A stretch of 64,000 nucleotides of DNA from Geotrypetes seraphini (lineage: Eukaryota; Chordata; Amphibia; Gymnophiona; Dermophiidae): assembly GCF_902459505.1 (NCBI RefSeq), contig NC_047084.1, forward strand, positions 315,719,963 to 315,783,962, in the 5' to 3' direction. Shown here piece by piece: positions 9,781-20,796 of this stretch. The notes under the pieces are model-generated. The model was given only the letters and a program-made list of their open reading frames with translations. It did no database searches and had not been told where the DNA came from. Every line of letters begins with the position of its first letter. The stretch's first letter is position 1. Position numbers and translations under genes: made by a program.

Positions 9781-11159
9781 CCACCAGGGCTGGTGTTAGG
9801 GGAAAGGCAAACAGGGCAGCTGTCCCATGGCCCCACAACTCCCACATTTTCCCCAGCATCGTCTGACTTTTTTCTCCCTGCCACCTCACCTTTGGGCTGC
9901 CTCAAAGCTTTCTCTCTGCTGAATTCTGGCCCCCTCTGCCACAGAAAATATATGTATATTTTTTCATAGATCCAAAGGTGAGGTGGAAAGGAGAGAAATG
10001 TCAGACTCTGCTGGGGAGAAGGAGAGATGCTGGGCTATAGGGATCCCTGGTGCTATTTCAAGCTAGTTGTGGAGGAGGGGAGGAGGAAGGGATGAGAGAG
10101 GGGGAAAATGCTGCACCAGAGATGGGGAGAGGGGACTTGAGAAAGAAAGGATGTGCTCAGAAATGGGTGGGGTTGACAGGCAGGTAGGATGAGAGATAGA
10201 GGGATAATGGGAGGGAGGGAAGAATAAAAGAGAGACATTGGCTGCAGAAGTAGCATGAGGGATTAAAGAGATGCTGGATGGGAGAACAGTCGGGAAGCAA
10301 GAGAGATGTTGGTCCTGGGGATAGGAAGGAGAAAGGAGGGAAGAGAGAAAGAAAGCGAGAGAGATGGACCTAGGTGAGGGAGAGAGAGTTTTTGGATAAT
10401 GGGGCCGCAGTATGGAAGAAAAGCAAGAAAGAGGAAGCAGTGTTGGATGGGGAGAAGAAAAGGAGAGATGTTGGACCATGGAAAGGAGGAGACAATGGTG
10501 AGGGAAGAGAGATGAGCAGGAAGATGATGGAAGGGGCAGGGAGATGTTAGGCCATGAGGGAAAGGAAGATGTTGAGCTGCAAGAGTGGAGGGAAATACTA
10601 GAAATGGTGGACTCATGTGGGACTCAAGGGAAGGGGTGGCAAGGATATGAGTGAGAGAAGGATAGTGAGTACAGAGTTAGAAATGTTGTCATGAGGAATA
10701 GATGAAAGGTATCAAGGAATAGGAGACTGGGGAAGGGGTGAGATGGGAAACGGGAGAGCTAGAGCATGAAAGGAGGAGATGGAAAGCTGAAAAGTAAAAA
10801 GAAAGATGAGCAACAGGATGAAATTTGAGTGGACAGGGGCAGAAAAGAAAAAAAAAGGAGGAAAGAACTAAAAGGGAAGGACCAATATATCTGAAGCAGG
10901 TGTACTGAGAGAATGAAACAAGACAAGAGAGATGAAAAATGACAGATGGATAGCAGACACTGGAAAGAGAATTAGAAGAAGACAAAGAAAGACTAGGGTT
11001 ACCAGATGTACGGATTTCCCCGGACATGTCCTTCTTTTTGAAAAGCTTCCTCAAAATCGCATCGGGCAGGAGGGCATCTGCGGGTGAGTGGCCGACCTGA
11101 GAAGCTGGCTGAAGCCCGCCGCATGAAGGTGCAGATGGGTGGGACACCAGGGCTACTTA
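9781..11159. repeat. Purine-rich repetitive sequence
   Basis: From about 9990 to 11,000 the plus strand is almost pure A/G built from loosely repeated GGGGAGA-GGAGAGATG-TTGG blocks. This produces long but meaningless minus-strand frames rich in Ser, Pro and Leu. A similar GA-rich sequence forms the inside of three transposon-like elements elsewhere in the window. The start GGGCTGGTGTTAGGGG near 9787 may be a MITE end, not proven. Confidence 0.5.
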
Positions 11160-11402
11160 CTATAGACAAAGGGATTGAGGGGTATAGATAGGTATAGAGG
11201 TAGGTTATAGGGTTAGGTGTAGAGGTAGGTTATAGGGATAGGTGTTGAGGTAGGTTATAGGGATAGGAGTAGAGATAGGTTATAGAGCTAATCAGGGACC
11301 ACTGCTCAGGCAATGGGCCTGATGGGCTGCCGCGGGAGCGGACCGCTGGGCGAGATGGATCTCTGGTCTGCCTCAACGGAGGCAACTTCTTATGTTCTTA
11401 TG
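11160..11402 (+). mobile_element. CR1 3' UTR fragment with a 30-bp tandem repeat
   Basis: It begins GACAAAGGGATTGAGGGGTA, matching the end of the CR1 frame at about 4350, then has four imperfect GTAGAGGTAGGTTATAGGG units. It closes with CR1 3' UTR sequence and CTTATGTTCTTATG. Confidence 0.8.
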
Positions 11403-11421
11403 TTTTTCTTTGTATTGTGTT

Positions 11422-11771
11422 CAGTGGCATAGCCAGAAAGCTGATGGGGGGGTTGGCTGAACTCAAAATAGGTAGACACCAAATTTATCTGTGCCCCCTG
11501 CCCAAATGCAAAATATAAATGCCTGATTTGGCAGAGATCCCAAGTCCTGCCAGCTGAAGACCTCTGCCTCCAGTCCAGTCCAGCTGCCAGATCTCTCCAA
11601 GCTCTGCAGCCAGTGGCAACTCAGTGACACTACCACCGACCGGCTGGCTGCCAGACTAGAGAAGGAGGTGGTCTTCAGCTGGCAGAACTTCAGTATCTCC
11701 ACCAGCCATAGTAAAGGAGGTGGCTAATTTTGAGGGGGTCTGGGTCCAGGACCCCCTATGGCTATGCCACC
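11422..11771. mobile_element. hAT-like MITE
   Basis: The ends CAGTGGCATAGCCAG and CTATGGCTATGCCACC are inverted. Flanks ATTGTGTT and ATTATATT agree at six of eight positions, compatible with a decayed 8-bp duplication. The inside is non-coding. Confidence 0.6.
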
Positions 11772-12059
11772 AATTATATTTAGTACAAGAAGTGCACTTC
11801 TGTTTTTATTTCTCCAGTATAGCAGCACTTGCTGAGTTTAATTACTTAGGGTACCAGTTCAATTTTGGTCTTCATATTCCTATTTCTATGTTGCAGTCCC
11901 TTTATCTGTATTTTGTGAAGGTTTATCTGTGTTTTGTATGGTTTTTGTGTAGTAATAATGACAGGTGGGGAAATTGGGAGAGCAGGCAGGGAGGAGAGAG
12001 AGATCAAAGGTCCCCTCCTTAACTTCTGCCTGGGCCCCAGCGTCTAAAACCACCCCCTG

Positions 12060-12440
12060 CATCTCATTGTCACATCTGACAACACCATCAGAAATTCCTG
12101 CATTTCAGTGTTGTTGCCCAGATAGTGTGGAATAATCTCCTGTTGACAGACTGAACTGTTCTTTCATTTCAATAGTACACTGAAAACCTATTTCTTTACT
12201 CAGGCCTTTCCACGATTTTATTCTATCTTGACAAAGGTGGCACCTTTTGACAGCATTATGCCTTATGTTCCGCCCACCCCAACTTAATCCCTTTCTGTCT
12301 TGAATATTGTAACTATTTTTATCTTCTTTGTGCTCTCCTTTTGTATGTTTTTTGTCTTAACTCTGATTTTCTTGTCCGAGTTGTTTCCTAAGTATTTTGC
12401 TTCTATAAATCAGTTAGACATTTTGCAGTTGCAGTACATC
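12060..12440 (+). mobile_element. L2-like LINE C-terminal relic and 3' UTR
   Basis: The translation around 12,125-12,230 resembles VWNNLLLTD and TENLFLYSGLSTI, the decayed end of an L2 ORF2, followed by AT-rich 3' UTR-like sequence. Frame continuity is lost. Confidence 0.5.
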
Positions 12441-12771
12441 AAACTTGAAATTTTAAAAACTTGCAAATGAGTAGATCACAGATTTTAAACAATTCCAAAT
12501 ACAGGGCTCTGAAGAAACTTATTTTTTTCTCTCACTTATTAGTAGTGCATTAGTCAGGACCATTTTTCTTTTCCTAGATTAGATAGAAGCAGGGCTTGAT
12601 ATATAATACATATAAACTGGACATCCTACAAAACAGGGCTGCATATTACAAGGGGCCTCACACACTTCACTAGCATGGTAAATATTAAGCCTAAAATTTA
12701 TTTCCTTCTTAATCAAGGGGAGGGGGCTTTTAGGGTTAAAGGACCAGAACTTTATACTGACATTGTGTATT

Positions 12772-12965
12772 ACTCAGTCACATTCAAAGAGGTTTACATA
12801 CAAGGACTCAAGCATTTTCTCTATCTGTCCTGGTGGGCTCACATTCTGCCCAATGTTCCTGGGGGACTTAAGTGACTTGCCTGGGACCACAAGGAGCAGT
12901 GTGGGGTTTGAACCAACAACCTCAGAATGCTGAGGTTGTAGCTCTAACCACTGCACCTATATGTC
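12772..12965 (-). mobile_element. tRNA-derived SINE, reverse strand
   Basis: Read in reverse it gives a tRNA head (GTGGTTAGAGCTACAACCTC), GTTCAAACCCCACACTGCTC, then AGTCACTTAAGTCCCC and TGAGCCCACCAGGACAGATA, ending in GTAAACCTC. It matches the SINE at 9135-9365 in architecture. Confidence 0.75.
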
Positions 12966-14200
12966 TACCCCCAGATTCTACATATGGTGCTCATAGATGT
13001 GTGCTGATATGTATACACAATCCTGAGATGTGCACACATCTCAATTGCTTAATGATTTAATTAATGCCAATAATTGAAAGCTAATAATCAATTAGGTTTT
13101 AATTGGCCTCAGGTGGGAGTTCTATGTGCATCTTGCTGCACTCTATTCTTTAAAACTGCATGCACAACATGTCCATGGGTGGATCAAGATCTATGCAGTG
13201 TTATCTAATCCAGGGTATCTGCACTTAATTTGCACACCAGGTTTTATTTATTTATTCAGTTTTCTATACGGTTCTCTCAGTGAAGCTCAAATGGTTCAGG
13301 GGACACAATACACTTAAATCCAGCGCTGGATGGGAGACCCGAGCTCAGTAAGATCTTTCAAACAACTTTTTTGTCCTACAATCACCTGTTCAAAAAATAA
13401 CAAGACAGCCTGAGTTGTTACATACAATGGGACAAGAGGAGAAACGGTTAAATGAAAAACACCAGGAACAAGCAAGACTTGATCACTTCTTTTTCATGAT
13501 TAGAAGTGTTGCTCAAAGTTGATGTAAGGGTTGGCTGTTTTTTTGTTTTTTTCTTTTAAAATACTTTTCTTTGCTAGGATCCCAAATGCAATGATTTCAT
13601 TAACCACAAATAAATGGGGCAGGGCAGCTAGTGGGGGTCCTGAGATGACTACAAATTCTAAGTACTACGTATAGTGGAACTAATTGTACCCAGAGCACAT
13701 CAAGCCCTCCAACACCCTGAAGCACTCAAAATCACAATAGCCTCTTGCCAATTATAATCATTTTCCTCTCATAATTGAGCAGCTCATTGACCCCACGATA
13801 CAGAATGTACTAATGTAGCAATACGACCTAATTAGAAAAGAAAAAGGAAAATGATGCTGACAGTTAAAATAAAATATAGTAAATTACTTCCTTTTCTTTC
13901 ATTTCCAAACAGAAATAACTATCTGAAATATTCCAGAACTCTTCTGTCCTTAACCATTCTGGCTGTCATAGAATTTAAGTGTAGACCACTGTTTTTCAAC
14001 CCAGTTCCTATAACAGAATCTTTGATCCTTTGACATCTTTTAGAACCAAAATGATTTCTCATTAAAAAAAAAATGCCTCTTGGTATTCTTACCATTGTCA
14101 ACTTAACAGGCATGCAGAAAGTTGAAAAGAAGGTGGAAACAAAGTAGGTCAGAGACAGATAAGTTAAACTGAAGATGGAAAATAAAAGAATACAATTACG
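12966..14200. other. Intron sequence with no clear feature
   Basis: AT-rich sequence. A short LINE/SINE-tail-like TTTTATTTATTTATTCAG with GTTCTCTCAG occurs near 13,243-13,280. Nothing else was recognised on either strand. Confidence 0.4.
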
Positions 14201-14204
14201 AAAT

Positions 14205-16055
14205 TAACAAGGCTAGAAAAATTCATTATGTTAATAAAATTAACACAGCAAAAGATCAGAATAAAGCCTTATTTCTACTTTGGAAATCTATTAGTAGTGT
14301 AACAGATCAGCCTAATAACATTCGAAGACCATCAGTTGAAGAATTGGCTATTTTCTTTAATGATAAAATCTTGATTATAAGATCCTGGTTCTTGAAGAAA
14401 TCAAAGATATCTAGCTTGCCTTGTAGTGAAGACTTTCCTGCTGAAATTTCAGTCAATAGATACTAGCATACCTTCAACACTATATCTGAAATTCAATTGA
14501 CAAATCTCTGTGTGAAATTTGGTCATAAGAAACTGTTTGCTTGACCTTTTCTATCCTATTTTCTGTAGTATTCCTTCTCATGCCACATCTTGGTTAACAG
14601 TTTTAGGGAATTATCTTCTTATTAGTGGTTATTTCTCAATAGATATGGGGTGTATTATGCTTGCTCCATTGTTAAAAAAAATCAAAATTTAGACCCTACC
14701 TTAACTTCTCATTATCGTCCTATTGCGAATATACTTCTTTTGACAAAAATGATTGAATCTATTGTTTCAAAACAACTTTCAGATTATTTGGATAAATTTT
14801 CAATCCTTCTACCATTTCAACATGGATTTTGCCCAAACTTCACTACTGAAACCCTTCTTATCTCATTGGTAGCTAAAATTCAGGGTCTATTGTCTCAAGG
14901 TTGATTTGCTATTCTATTGGAATTTGACTTTTCTGTGGCTTTCGATTTTTTTTAAAAAATGTCTTTTTATTGAAAGTAATACAGAGAGTGCAAACATGGA
15001 GTGCAATACAACCAATCTTAATTCAATTGCTAGCCAATATTGGTTTAGATCAAAAAGTATTAAATTGGTTCAAATGTTTTCTGACATTATGATCCTATCA
15101 AGTACATGCTGAGGGTAAATTCTCTTCTGCTTAGACTCCCATCTGTGGAGTACCACAGGATTCACCATTGTTCCCCATATTATTTAATTTATATATGACT
15201 TTGTTAAAATATTTGAATTTGTCCTCTTCAGAATCAATTTTTACTTATGCTGATGACATTTTCATCTTACTTGAAGTTGATCCATCATTAATAAATTTAA
15301 CATCAGATATTAATTCTTGTATTTCAAGAATTCAAGACTGGGCTTTCTCTGTGTGTATGAAATTGAATACCACTAAGACAAAACTTTTATGGTTCGGTCC
15401 TAAATTAGATCAATTACCTTCTTCACTGTTGTTAAACTCTGGCGATGTTTTCATAAAAAAATCTGGGTTTCTTTCTGGATTCCACTCTTTCTTTGTCAAA
15501 TCAAATCAATAATGTAACAAAAAAAATGCTTCTTTAGTCTTCGGATATTGAGAAGGGTTCGTCATTTGTTTCATCAGCAACATTTTGCTGTTTTGGTTCA
15601 GGCAATTATACTGGCTCATTTGGATTATGTAAATTCTTTTTCTATCAGCTTAAGTAAATGTAATATGAAAAAGCTACAACTCATTCAAAATACGGCGATC
15701 AAACTGATATTTAGTAAGAGTAAATACGAGCATGTTACTCCTCTGTTGAAAGCCTCCTCTGTTGCTTCCAGTTTATTGGAGAATTCAATTCAAATGTGCC
15801 AGCATAATATTTAAAATTCTATATGGGATTTTTTCTCCATTGGTCACTCTTTCCTTTAATTCTCATCAACCTCTGTATTCCAGAAAAATTCATAAATATA
15901 AACTTGCCTTCCCTTCTATTAAGGGAATTAAAGCTTTAGGTAAGATCTATCAATCTTTTGCTTTTTCTTTTGCAAAAATCTAGAATAATCTTCCTGGTGA
16001 AGTTAGACTTTTTCCTTTCTTTATCAACTTTTCGGAAAACTTTAAAAACTTCTAT
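14205..16055 (+). mobile_element. Decayed L2-like LINE ORF2
   Basis: Successive frames show HYRPIANILLLTKMIESIV (14,720), FQHGFCPNFTTETLL (14,815), VPQDSPLFPILFNLYM (15,150), the catalytic FTYADD (15,240), WAFSVCMKLNTTKTKLLW (15,340) and LAHLDYVNSF through KLQLIQNTAIKLI (15,615-15,710). Order and motifs fit L2. Several frame changes and an insertion near 14,945-15,040 show it is dead. Confidence 0.85.
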
Positions 16056-16650
16056 TTCAGAAATTCTAGTCTACTGCAACATCCTCTATCTCCCCTGCCC
16101 CGCAGTCATGATAAAACAATACAAAACATAGTCCTGGACTGATCTATTCGCTGAAGAAATACGACAACATCACCACCGCATACATCGACTCTCACTGGCT
16201 CCCAATACAAGCAAGAATACAATTCAAATTCTACTGTCTATTATTTAAAGCAATGAATGGAGACAGCCCAACCTACTTGAACAACCTCCTTATTCAACCT
16301 GCCACAACCAGGCTAAGGAGAACCCAGACACCATTCACTTATCCCCCAATCAGAGGCGTCAAACGCAAAAAAATGTACAATGGCCTACTGGCCACGCAGG
16401 CAGCGAAACTTGACCACGAACTATCCAATCTACTGATCACATCAGACTACAAAACTTTCAGAAAAGAAATAAAAACCCTGCAATTCAAGAAATCAATCAA
16501 GATAAACTAACTCCGCAGGAAGCATTTCAATCCCCCAAAGTAACCCGCTCAAATATGTAACTCTTCTGGAATTGTCCAGATAACCGCTTATGTAATCCAC
16601 CTTGAACTGCAAGGTAATGGCGGAATAAAAGTCACTAATGTAATGTAATA
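16056..16650 (+). mobile_element. Second L2-like LINE 3' end with (TAATG)n tail
   Basis: Frame 16,170-16,510 encodes DSHWLPIQARIQFKFYCLLF, then VKRKKMYNGLLATQAAKL and TFRKEIKTLQFKKSI, a C-terminus distinct from that of the preceding copy. The 3' UTR ends GGCGGAATAAAAGTCACTAA with TAATG repeats. The same 3' end occurs in reverse at about 36,450-36,560. Confidence 0.8.
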
Positions 16651-16872
16651 ACAAATAATGATTCCTGTGCTTTAATATTTTGCTTTTCCTTGTCCTATGT
16701 AATCTTTTATAAACTGAATTGAGCCCCATTGTTGGGAAGAATCGGTATACAAGATCAAGGATTGGATTTTTGGTATATCCATAATATGCACAAGAAGATT
16801 TGCAAATAATGTAGACGGTGTGATGTTTTCTCATTGAGTCATTATCATAGGTTTTATTTTCTTTCGTAACAG

Positions 16873-17133
16873 AATCTCCTTGGTCCTGATTGGAAGAAAT
16901 TCACTGCCATCGTCTTCAGCCATGGGGATAAAGTGAGAGAGGCAGGATTCAAAGAAGAAGAATATTTGCAGACAGCCTCGGAGGCACTGCGTGCTCTGCT
17001 TGACTCTATGCATCATCGGTACCTTTTCAAGGGCTTTCAGGAAAATTCACTCTCACAAGAGAGAACTATCATCATGAATAAGATTATGACCTTTGTAAGA
17101 CAAAATGGTTATCAGGTACTTATGTTTCAATAA
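16873..17133 (+). CDS. GIMD1: GIMD1-type GTPase, coding exon 2 (terminal)
   Basis: The exon follows an acceptor (tttctttcgtaacag) and opens in phase 0, so residue 130 onwards reads NLLGPDWKKFTAIVFSHGDK. This is the AIG1-domain G4 region (SHGD in place of the THGD or THAE of relatives). It continues REAGFKEEEYLQTASEAL, then HHRYLFKGF in the G5 area and a helical end ERTIIMNKIMTFVRQNGYQ. The frame closes VLMFQ and TAA at 17131-17133. With exon 1 the protein is 215 residues, about the size I recall for vertebrate GIMD1, so reading through the GT after GYQ to this stop is preferred over another splice. AATAAA at 17129-17134 overlaps the stop codon. A DIRS element begins 88 bp downstream. Confidence 0.87.
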   Translation, partial: NLLGPDWKKFTAIVFSHGDKVREAGFKEEEYLQTASEALRALLDSMHHRYLFKGFQENSLSQERTIIMNKIMTFVRQNGYQVLMFQ

Positions 17134-17134
17134 A
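17129..17134 (+). promoter_or_regulatory. AATAAA overlapping the GIMD1 stop
   Basis: The hexamer AATAAA shares four bases with the stop codon region. It is a possible polyadenylation signal, but with the coding end this close it may be chance. No other AATAAA lies before the DIRS insertion at 17221. Confidence 0.3.
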
Positions 17135-17463
17135 CTGACCTATTTGTGAAATGATCACCTATTTTCAGTTTGGCTCTATAGAAGGAAAAATTAAAAATAG
17201 CATCTTCTATGCTTACATACAGCACAGTTACTTACCGTAACAGGTGTTATCCAGGGACAGCAGGTATATATTCTCACATGTGGGTGACGTCATCTACGGA
17301 GCCCCGATGCGGAAGCATTTTCAAGCAAACTTGATTGAAGATTTAAGTTTGCTCTGCTGCTCCACGCATGCGTGCCTTCCTGCTCCACTAGGGGGTGCAT
17401 CCCCTCGTGGTCTCCAGTTCACTTAACTAGCCAAGAAGCCAACCTCGGGGAGGTGGGTGGGTT

Positions 17464-17564
17464 GTGAGAATATATACCTGCTGTCCCTGGATAACACCTG
17501 TTACGGTAAGTAACTGTGCTTTATCCCAGGACAAGCAGGCATGATATTCTCACATGTGGGTGAC
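17464..17564. repeat. DIRS internal complementary region
   Basis: 17464-17520 is the inverted copy of the outer end 17221-17277, and 17522-17564 is the inverted copy of the other outer end 23011-23053. The two ends therefore sit side by side as they would at a circle junction. In DIRS1 this region is thought to template completion of the circular DNA. Confidence 0.85.
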
Positions 17565-17604
17565 CTCCAAGCTTACTGAAGAGGGATGGAGGGAAGTTGG
17601 CAAT

Positions 17605-20600
17605 TTAAGCAAATAGATTTCGCAACACCGATTGGCCGAACTGGCCATCGCTTCTGGACAGGGAGTCCAGACAGTAGTGGGAGGTGAAGGTATGAACCGA
17701 AGACCATGTGGCAGCCTTGCAGATTTCCTCAATAGGTGTTGACCTGAGGAAGGCTACGGAGGCTGCCATCGCTCGGACTTTGTGTCCCGTTACTCGACCA
17801 TGCAGCGCGAGACCAGCCTGAGCGTAGCAAAAGGAGATGCAATCGGCCAACCAGTTGGACAAGGTGCGTTTGGAAACTGGGTGACCTAACCGGTTTGGGT
17901 CGAAGGACAAAAACAGTTGTGGGACTTTCCGGTGTGGCTGAGTGCGTTGGAGGTAAAAGGCCAACGCTCTTTTGCAGTCAAGAGTGTGGAGCGCCACTTC
18001 TCCGGGATGAGAGTGGGGCTTGGGAAAAAACACAGGTAAGACAATGGACTGATTGAGATGGAAATCAGACACTACTTTAGGTAGGAACTTTGGATGGGTG
18101 CGGAGTACCACCTTGTCGTGATGGAATACCGTGAAGGGTGGGTCCGCTACCAGAGCTTGTAGCTCACTAACCCGCCGTGCGGACGTGAGCGCAAGTAGGA
18201 AAATTACCTTCCAAGTGAGGAATTTTGGATGGCATTTGTCTAGGGGCTCAAATGGAGGTTTCATTAGTTGAGCCAGAACCACGTTAAGGTCCCAAACCAC
18301 CGGGGGAGGTTTGAGAGGGGGGTGGACGTTCAGCAGGCCCTTCATGAAGCGAGTGACTAAGGGATGGAGCGAGAGGGCTTTCCCTTCCAGGGGCTGATGA
18401 AAGGCCGCAATCGCACTGAGGTGTACTCGAATGGAGTTGGTCTTTAGGCCGGAATGAGATAGTTGAAGTAGATAGTCAAGGACCAGGGGGACGGGGACCG
18501 ACACCGGATCCTGGCTGTGGGAGGAGCACCAGGTTGAGAATCTGGTCCACTTTTGGGAGTAGCAGGTTCTCATCGAGGTTTTTCTAGAGGCCTCCAATAT
18601 CTCCTTGACTGATTGAGACACGGGGAGAGCAGTCAGGGGGAGAGAAACCAAGCATTCAGATGAAGAGATTGAAGATTGGGATGTAACAGTGAACCCTGAC
18701 CCTGTGACAGTAGAGAGGGAAACAGAGGCAGAGGCAGTGGATCTCTGACACTGAGTTGAAGTAGAAGGGAAAACCACGGCTGGCGTGGCCAGCGAGGGGC
18801 AATCAGGATCAGGGTGGCTTGTACTGTTTTCAGGTGGACAAGCGTCCGCAGTATCAGAGGAAACGGCGGGAACGCGTACAGGAACCTTCCCTCCCAATCG
18901 AGGAGGAAGGCGTCGGCCTCGAGCCGGTCCGGGGAGTATATCCGGGAGCAGAAGAGAGGCAGCTTGTGATTGTGAGGGGACGCGAACAGGTCTATTTGAG
19001 GCGTTCCCCCACCGTTCGAACACTCCTCGTAGGGCCTGAGAGTGTAGTGACCACTCGTGTGGCTGGAGGAGGCGGCTGAGTCTGTCCGCCAGGCAGTTTT
19101 GTTCTCCCTGTATGTACACCGCCCGAAGGAAGGTGTTGTTGGAGATTGCCCATTTCCAGAGGCGCAGGGCTTCCCGACAAAGGGGCCAAGACCCTGTGCC
19201 CCCTTGTTTGTTTACGTAGTACATCGCTACTTGATTGTCGGTTCGGATGAGAACCACTCGGTCGCGGAGCAGATGTTGGAAGGCTACAGCTGCGAGGTAG
19301 ATGGCCCGAAGTTCTAGCACGTTGATGTGGCAGCGGCGGTCTTGTGCTGACCACATTCCTTGGGTGCGTAGGCCGTCCAGATGGGCTCCCCAAGCGTACT
19401 CCGACGAGTCCGTGGTGAGTACCTTGCTGTGGGGTGGGGTGAGGAAGAGCAAACCTTTGGAAAGATTTGAAGAGTCGGCCCACCAGCGGAGCGATCGTTG
19501 CAATGAAGGAGTCACTGTCACGGAGTGGTCGATCGGGTCCCGGTCTTGACGCCATTGAGACGCCAGGGTCCATTGAGGGATTCTCAGATGGAGGCGGGCG
19601 AAGGGTGTGACATGGACGGTGGAGGCCATGTGGCCCAGGAGGGTCATCATCTGTCGGGCTGATACTGAGGTCAGCCGAGAGATCCTTCGGCTCAGACTTA
19701 CTAACGCCTCCAGGCGCAGAGGAGGGAGGAAGGAACGGAGGCGAACCGTGTCCAGCGTGGCCCCGATGAACTGTAGGGACTGCGAGGGGCGTAGTTGAGA
19801 TTTTGGGAAGTTTATTTCGAACCCCAGACTTTGTAGGTAGGTAATAGTCTGTTGGGTCGCTGAGATAACCCCTTCTTTGGACGGGGCTTTGATTAGCCAG
19901 TCGTCCAGGTAGGGGAATACCTGGAGGCCCTGGGAGCGTAAGGTTGCTGCTACCACCACGAGGCACTTGGTGAAGACCCGAGGTGATGATGCTAGTCCGA
20001 AGGGGAGGACTCGGTATTGTAGGTGCCAGTCCCCTACTTGGAAACGCAAAAACTTGCGGTGAGCGGGGTGCACTGGGACATGTGTGTACGCCTCCTTGAG
20101 ATCGAGGGAGCAGAGCCAGTCGCCCTCGTCGATCAGGGGGTAGAGTGTTGGTAGTGAGAGCATCCGAAACTTTTCCCGTACCAGGAATTTGTTGAGGCGT
20201 CTCAAGTCTAGTATTGGGCGTAGGTCTCCCGTTTTTTTCGGTACCAGGAAGTAACGGGAGTAGAAGCCCTTCCCCCGTTGGTCGGGGGGGACCTTCTCCA
20301 CTGCTCTCAGGCGAAGCAGGTCTCGAGCTTCGGAGAGGAGTAGAGGTAGCTGAGTCCGGTTGGGAGGGCAATTCCTTGGGGGATTGTCCGGGGGAATGGC
20401 CCGAAAGTTGAGAGAGTACCCTGATGAGATCACGCCAAGGACCCATGTGTCCGACGTGAGTTGTTCCCAGCGAGGGTAAAAGGCTTTGAGTCGACCTCCG
20501 ATGGGAAGGCGGCCTGGGACTATGGCGGAGGGGGCCCGCCCCCTTCCGCGTGTCCCATCAAAAGGACGGGGATGGTTTGGTGGTCGCGGGCGGTTGAGAC

Positions 20601-20796
20601 TTGGGCATGGCCCTGTGATGGGCTTGCGGACGTCTGGGTGGGGGCCGCGAGAAAGCAGGGGTGGACTTTTGTGGGTAGCGGCGCGGAGGGGCCCTGTATG
20701 ACCTGGGCGCTGGCGGTTTGGGCTTTTGCCGGACAAGGGCGGCAAACGAGCGTTCATGTTCGGAGAGGCGTTTTGTCGCCGCCTCAATAGTGTCAT
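17605..20796 (-). CDS. DIRS polyprotein: reverse transcriptase, RNase H, tyrosine recombinase
   Basis: Part of the DIRS-like fossil at 17221-23053. The 1063-residue frame has a reverse transcriptase in its first half with a YLDD centre, an RNase H domain in the middle, a low-complexity linker, and a C-terminal tyrosine recombinase domain of the kind used by DIRS elements in place of an integrase. The absence of an integrase or protease separates it from LTR retrotransposons. Confidence 0.9.
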   Translation of the reverse strand: MTLLRRRQNASPNMNARLPPLSGKSPNRQRPGHTGPLRAATHKSPPLLSRGPHPDVRKPITGPCPSLNRPRPPNHPRPFDGTRGRGRAPSAIVPGRLPIGGRLKAFYPRWEQLTSDTWVLGVISSGYSLNFRAIPPDNPPRNCPPNRTQLPLLLSEARDLLRLRAVEKVPPDQRGKGFYSRYFLVPKKTGDLRPILDLRRLNKFLVREKFRMLSLPTLYPLIDEGDWLCSLDLKEAYTHVPVHPAHRKFLRFQVGDWHLQYRVLPFGLASSPRVFTKCLVVVAATLRSQGLQVFPYLDDWLIKAPSKEGVISATQQTITYLQSLGFEINFPKSQLRPSQSLQFIGATLDTVRLRSFLPPLRLEALVSLSRRISRLTSVSARQMMTLLGHMASTVHVTPFARLHLRIPQWTLASQWRQDRDPIDHSVTVTPSLQRSLRWWADSSNLSKGLLFLTPPHSKVLTTDSSEYAWGAHLDGLRTQGMWSAQDRRCHINVLELRAIYLAAVAFQHLLRDRVVLIRTDNQVAMYYVNKQGGTGSWPLCREALRLWKWAISNNTFLRAVYIQGEQNCLADRLSRLLQPHEWSLHSQALRGVFERWGNASNRPVRVPSQSQAASLLLPDILPGPARGRRLPPRLGGKVPVRVPAVSSDTADACPPENSTSHPDPDCPSLATPAVVFPSTSTQCQRSTASASVSLSTVTGSGFTVTSQSSISSSECLVSLPLTALPVSQSVKEILEASRKTSMRTCYSQKWTRFSTWCSSHSQDPVSVPVPLVLDYLLQLSHSGLKTNSIRVHLSAIAAFHQPLEGKALSLHPLVTRFMKGLLNVHPPLKPPPVVWDLNVVLAQLMKPPFEPLDKCHPKFLTWKVIFLLALTSARRVSELQALVADPPFTVFHHDKVVLRTHPKFLPKVVSDFHLNQSIVLPVFFPKPHSHPGEVALHTLDCKRALAFYLQRTQPHRKVPQLFLSFDPNRLGHPVSKRTLSNWLADCISFCYAQAGLALHGRVTGHKVRAMAASVAFLRSTPIEEICKAATWSSVHTFTSHYCLDSLSRSDGQFGQSVLRNLFA

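Larger units (their letters stand above)
5532..16872 (+). other. GIMD1 intron (11.3 kb), repeat-filled
   Basis: Inferred from the donor at 5532 (gtaacg) and acceptor ending at 16872 (ttctttcgtaacag), which join two in-phase GTPase exons. The interval has no other host coding exon that I can recognise. It holds LINE, SINE and MITE copies listed separately. 5540-6565 shows no clear repeat apart from a LINE-like 3' tail around 6340-6400. Confidence 0.8.

Noticed and set aside
10057-11147. Ser/Pro/Leu-rich minus-strand frames of 117-152 codons
   Set aside because: They lie opposite an almost pure A/G strand with few possible stop codons in reverse. The composition, not a gene, explains them.
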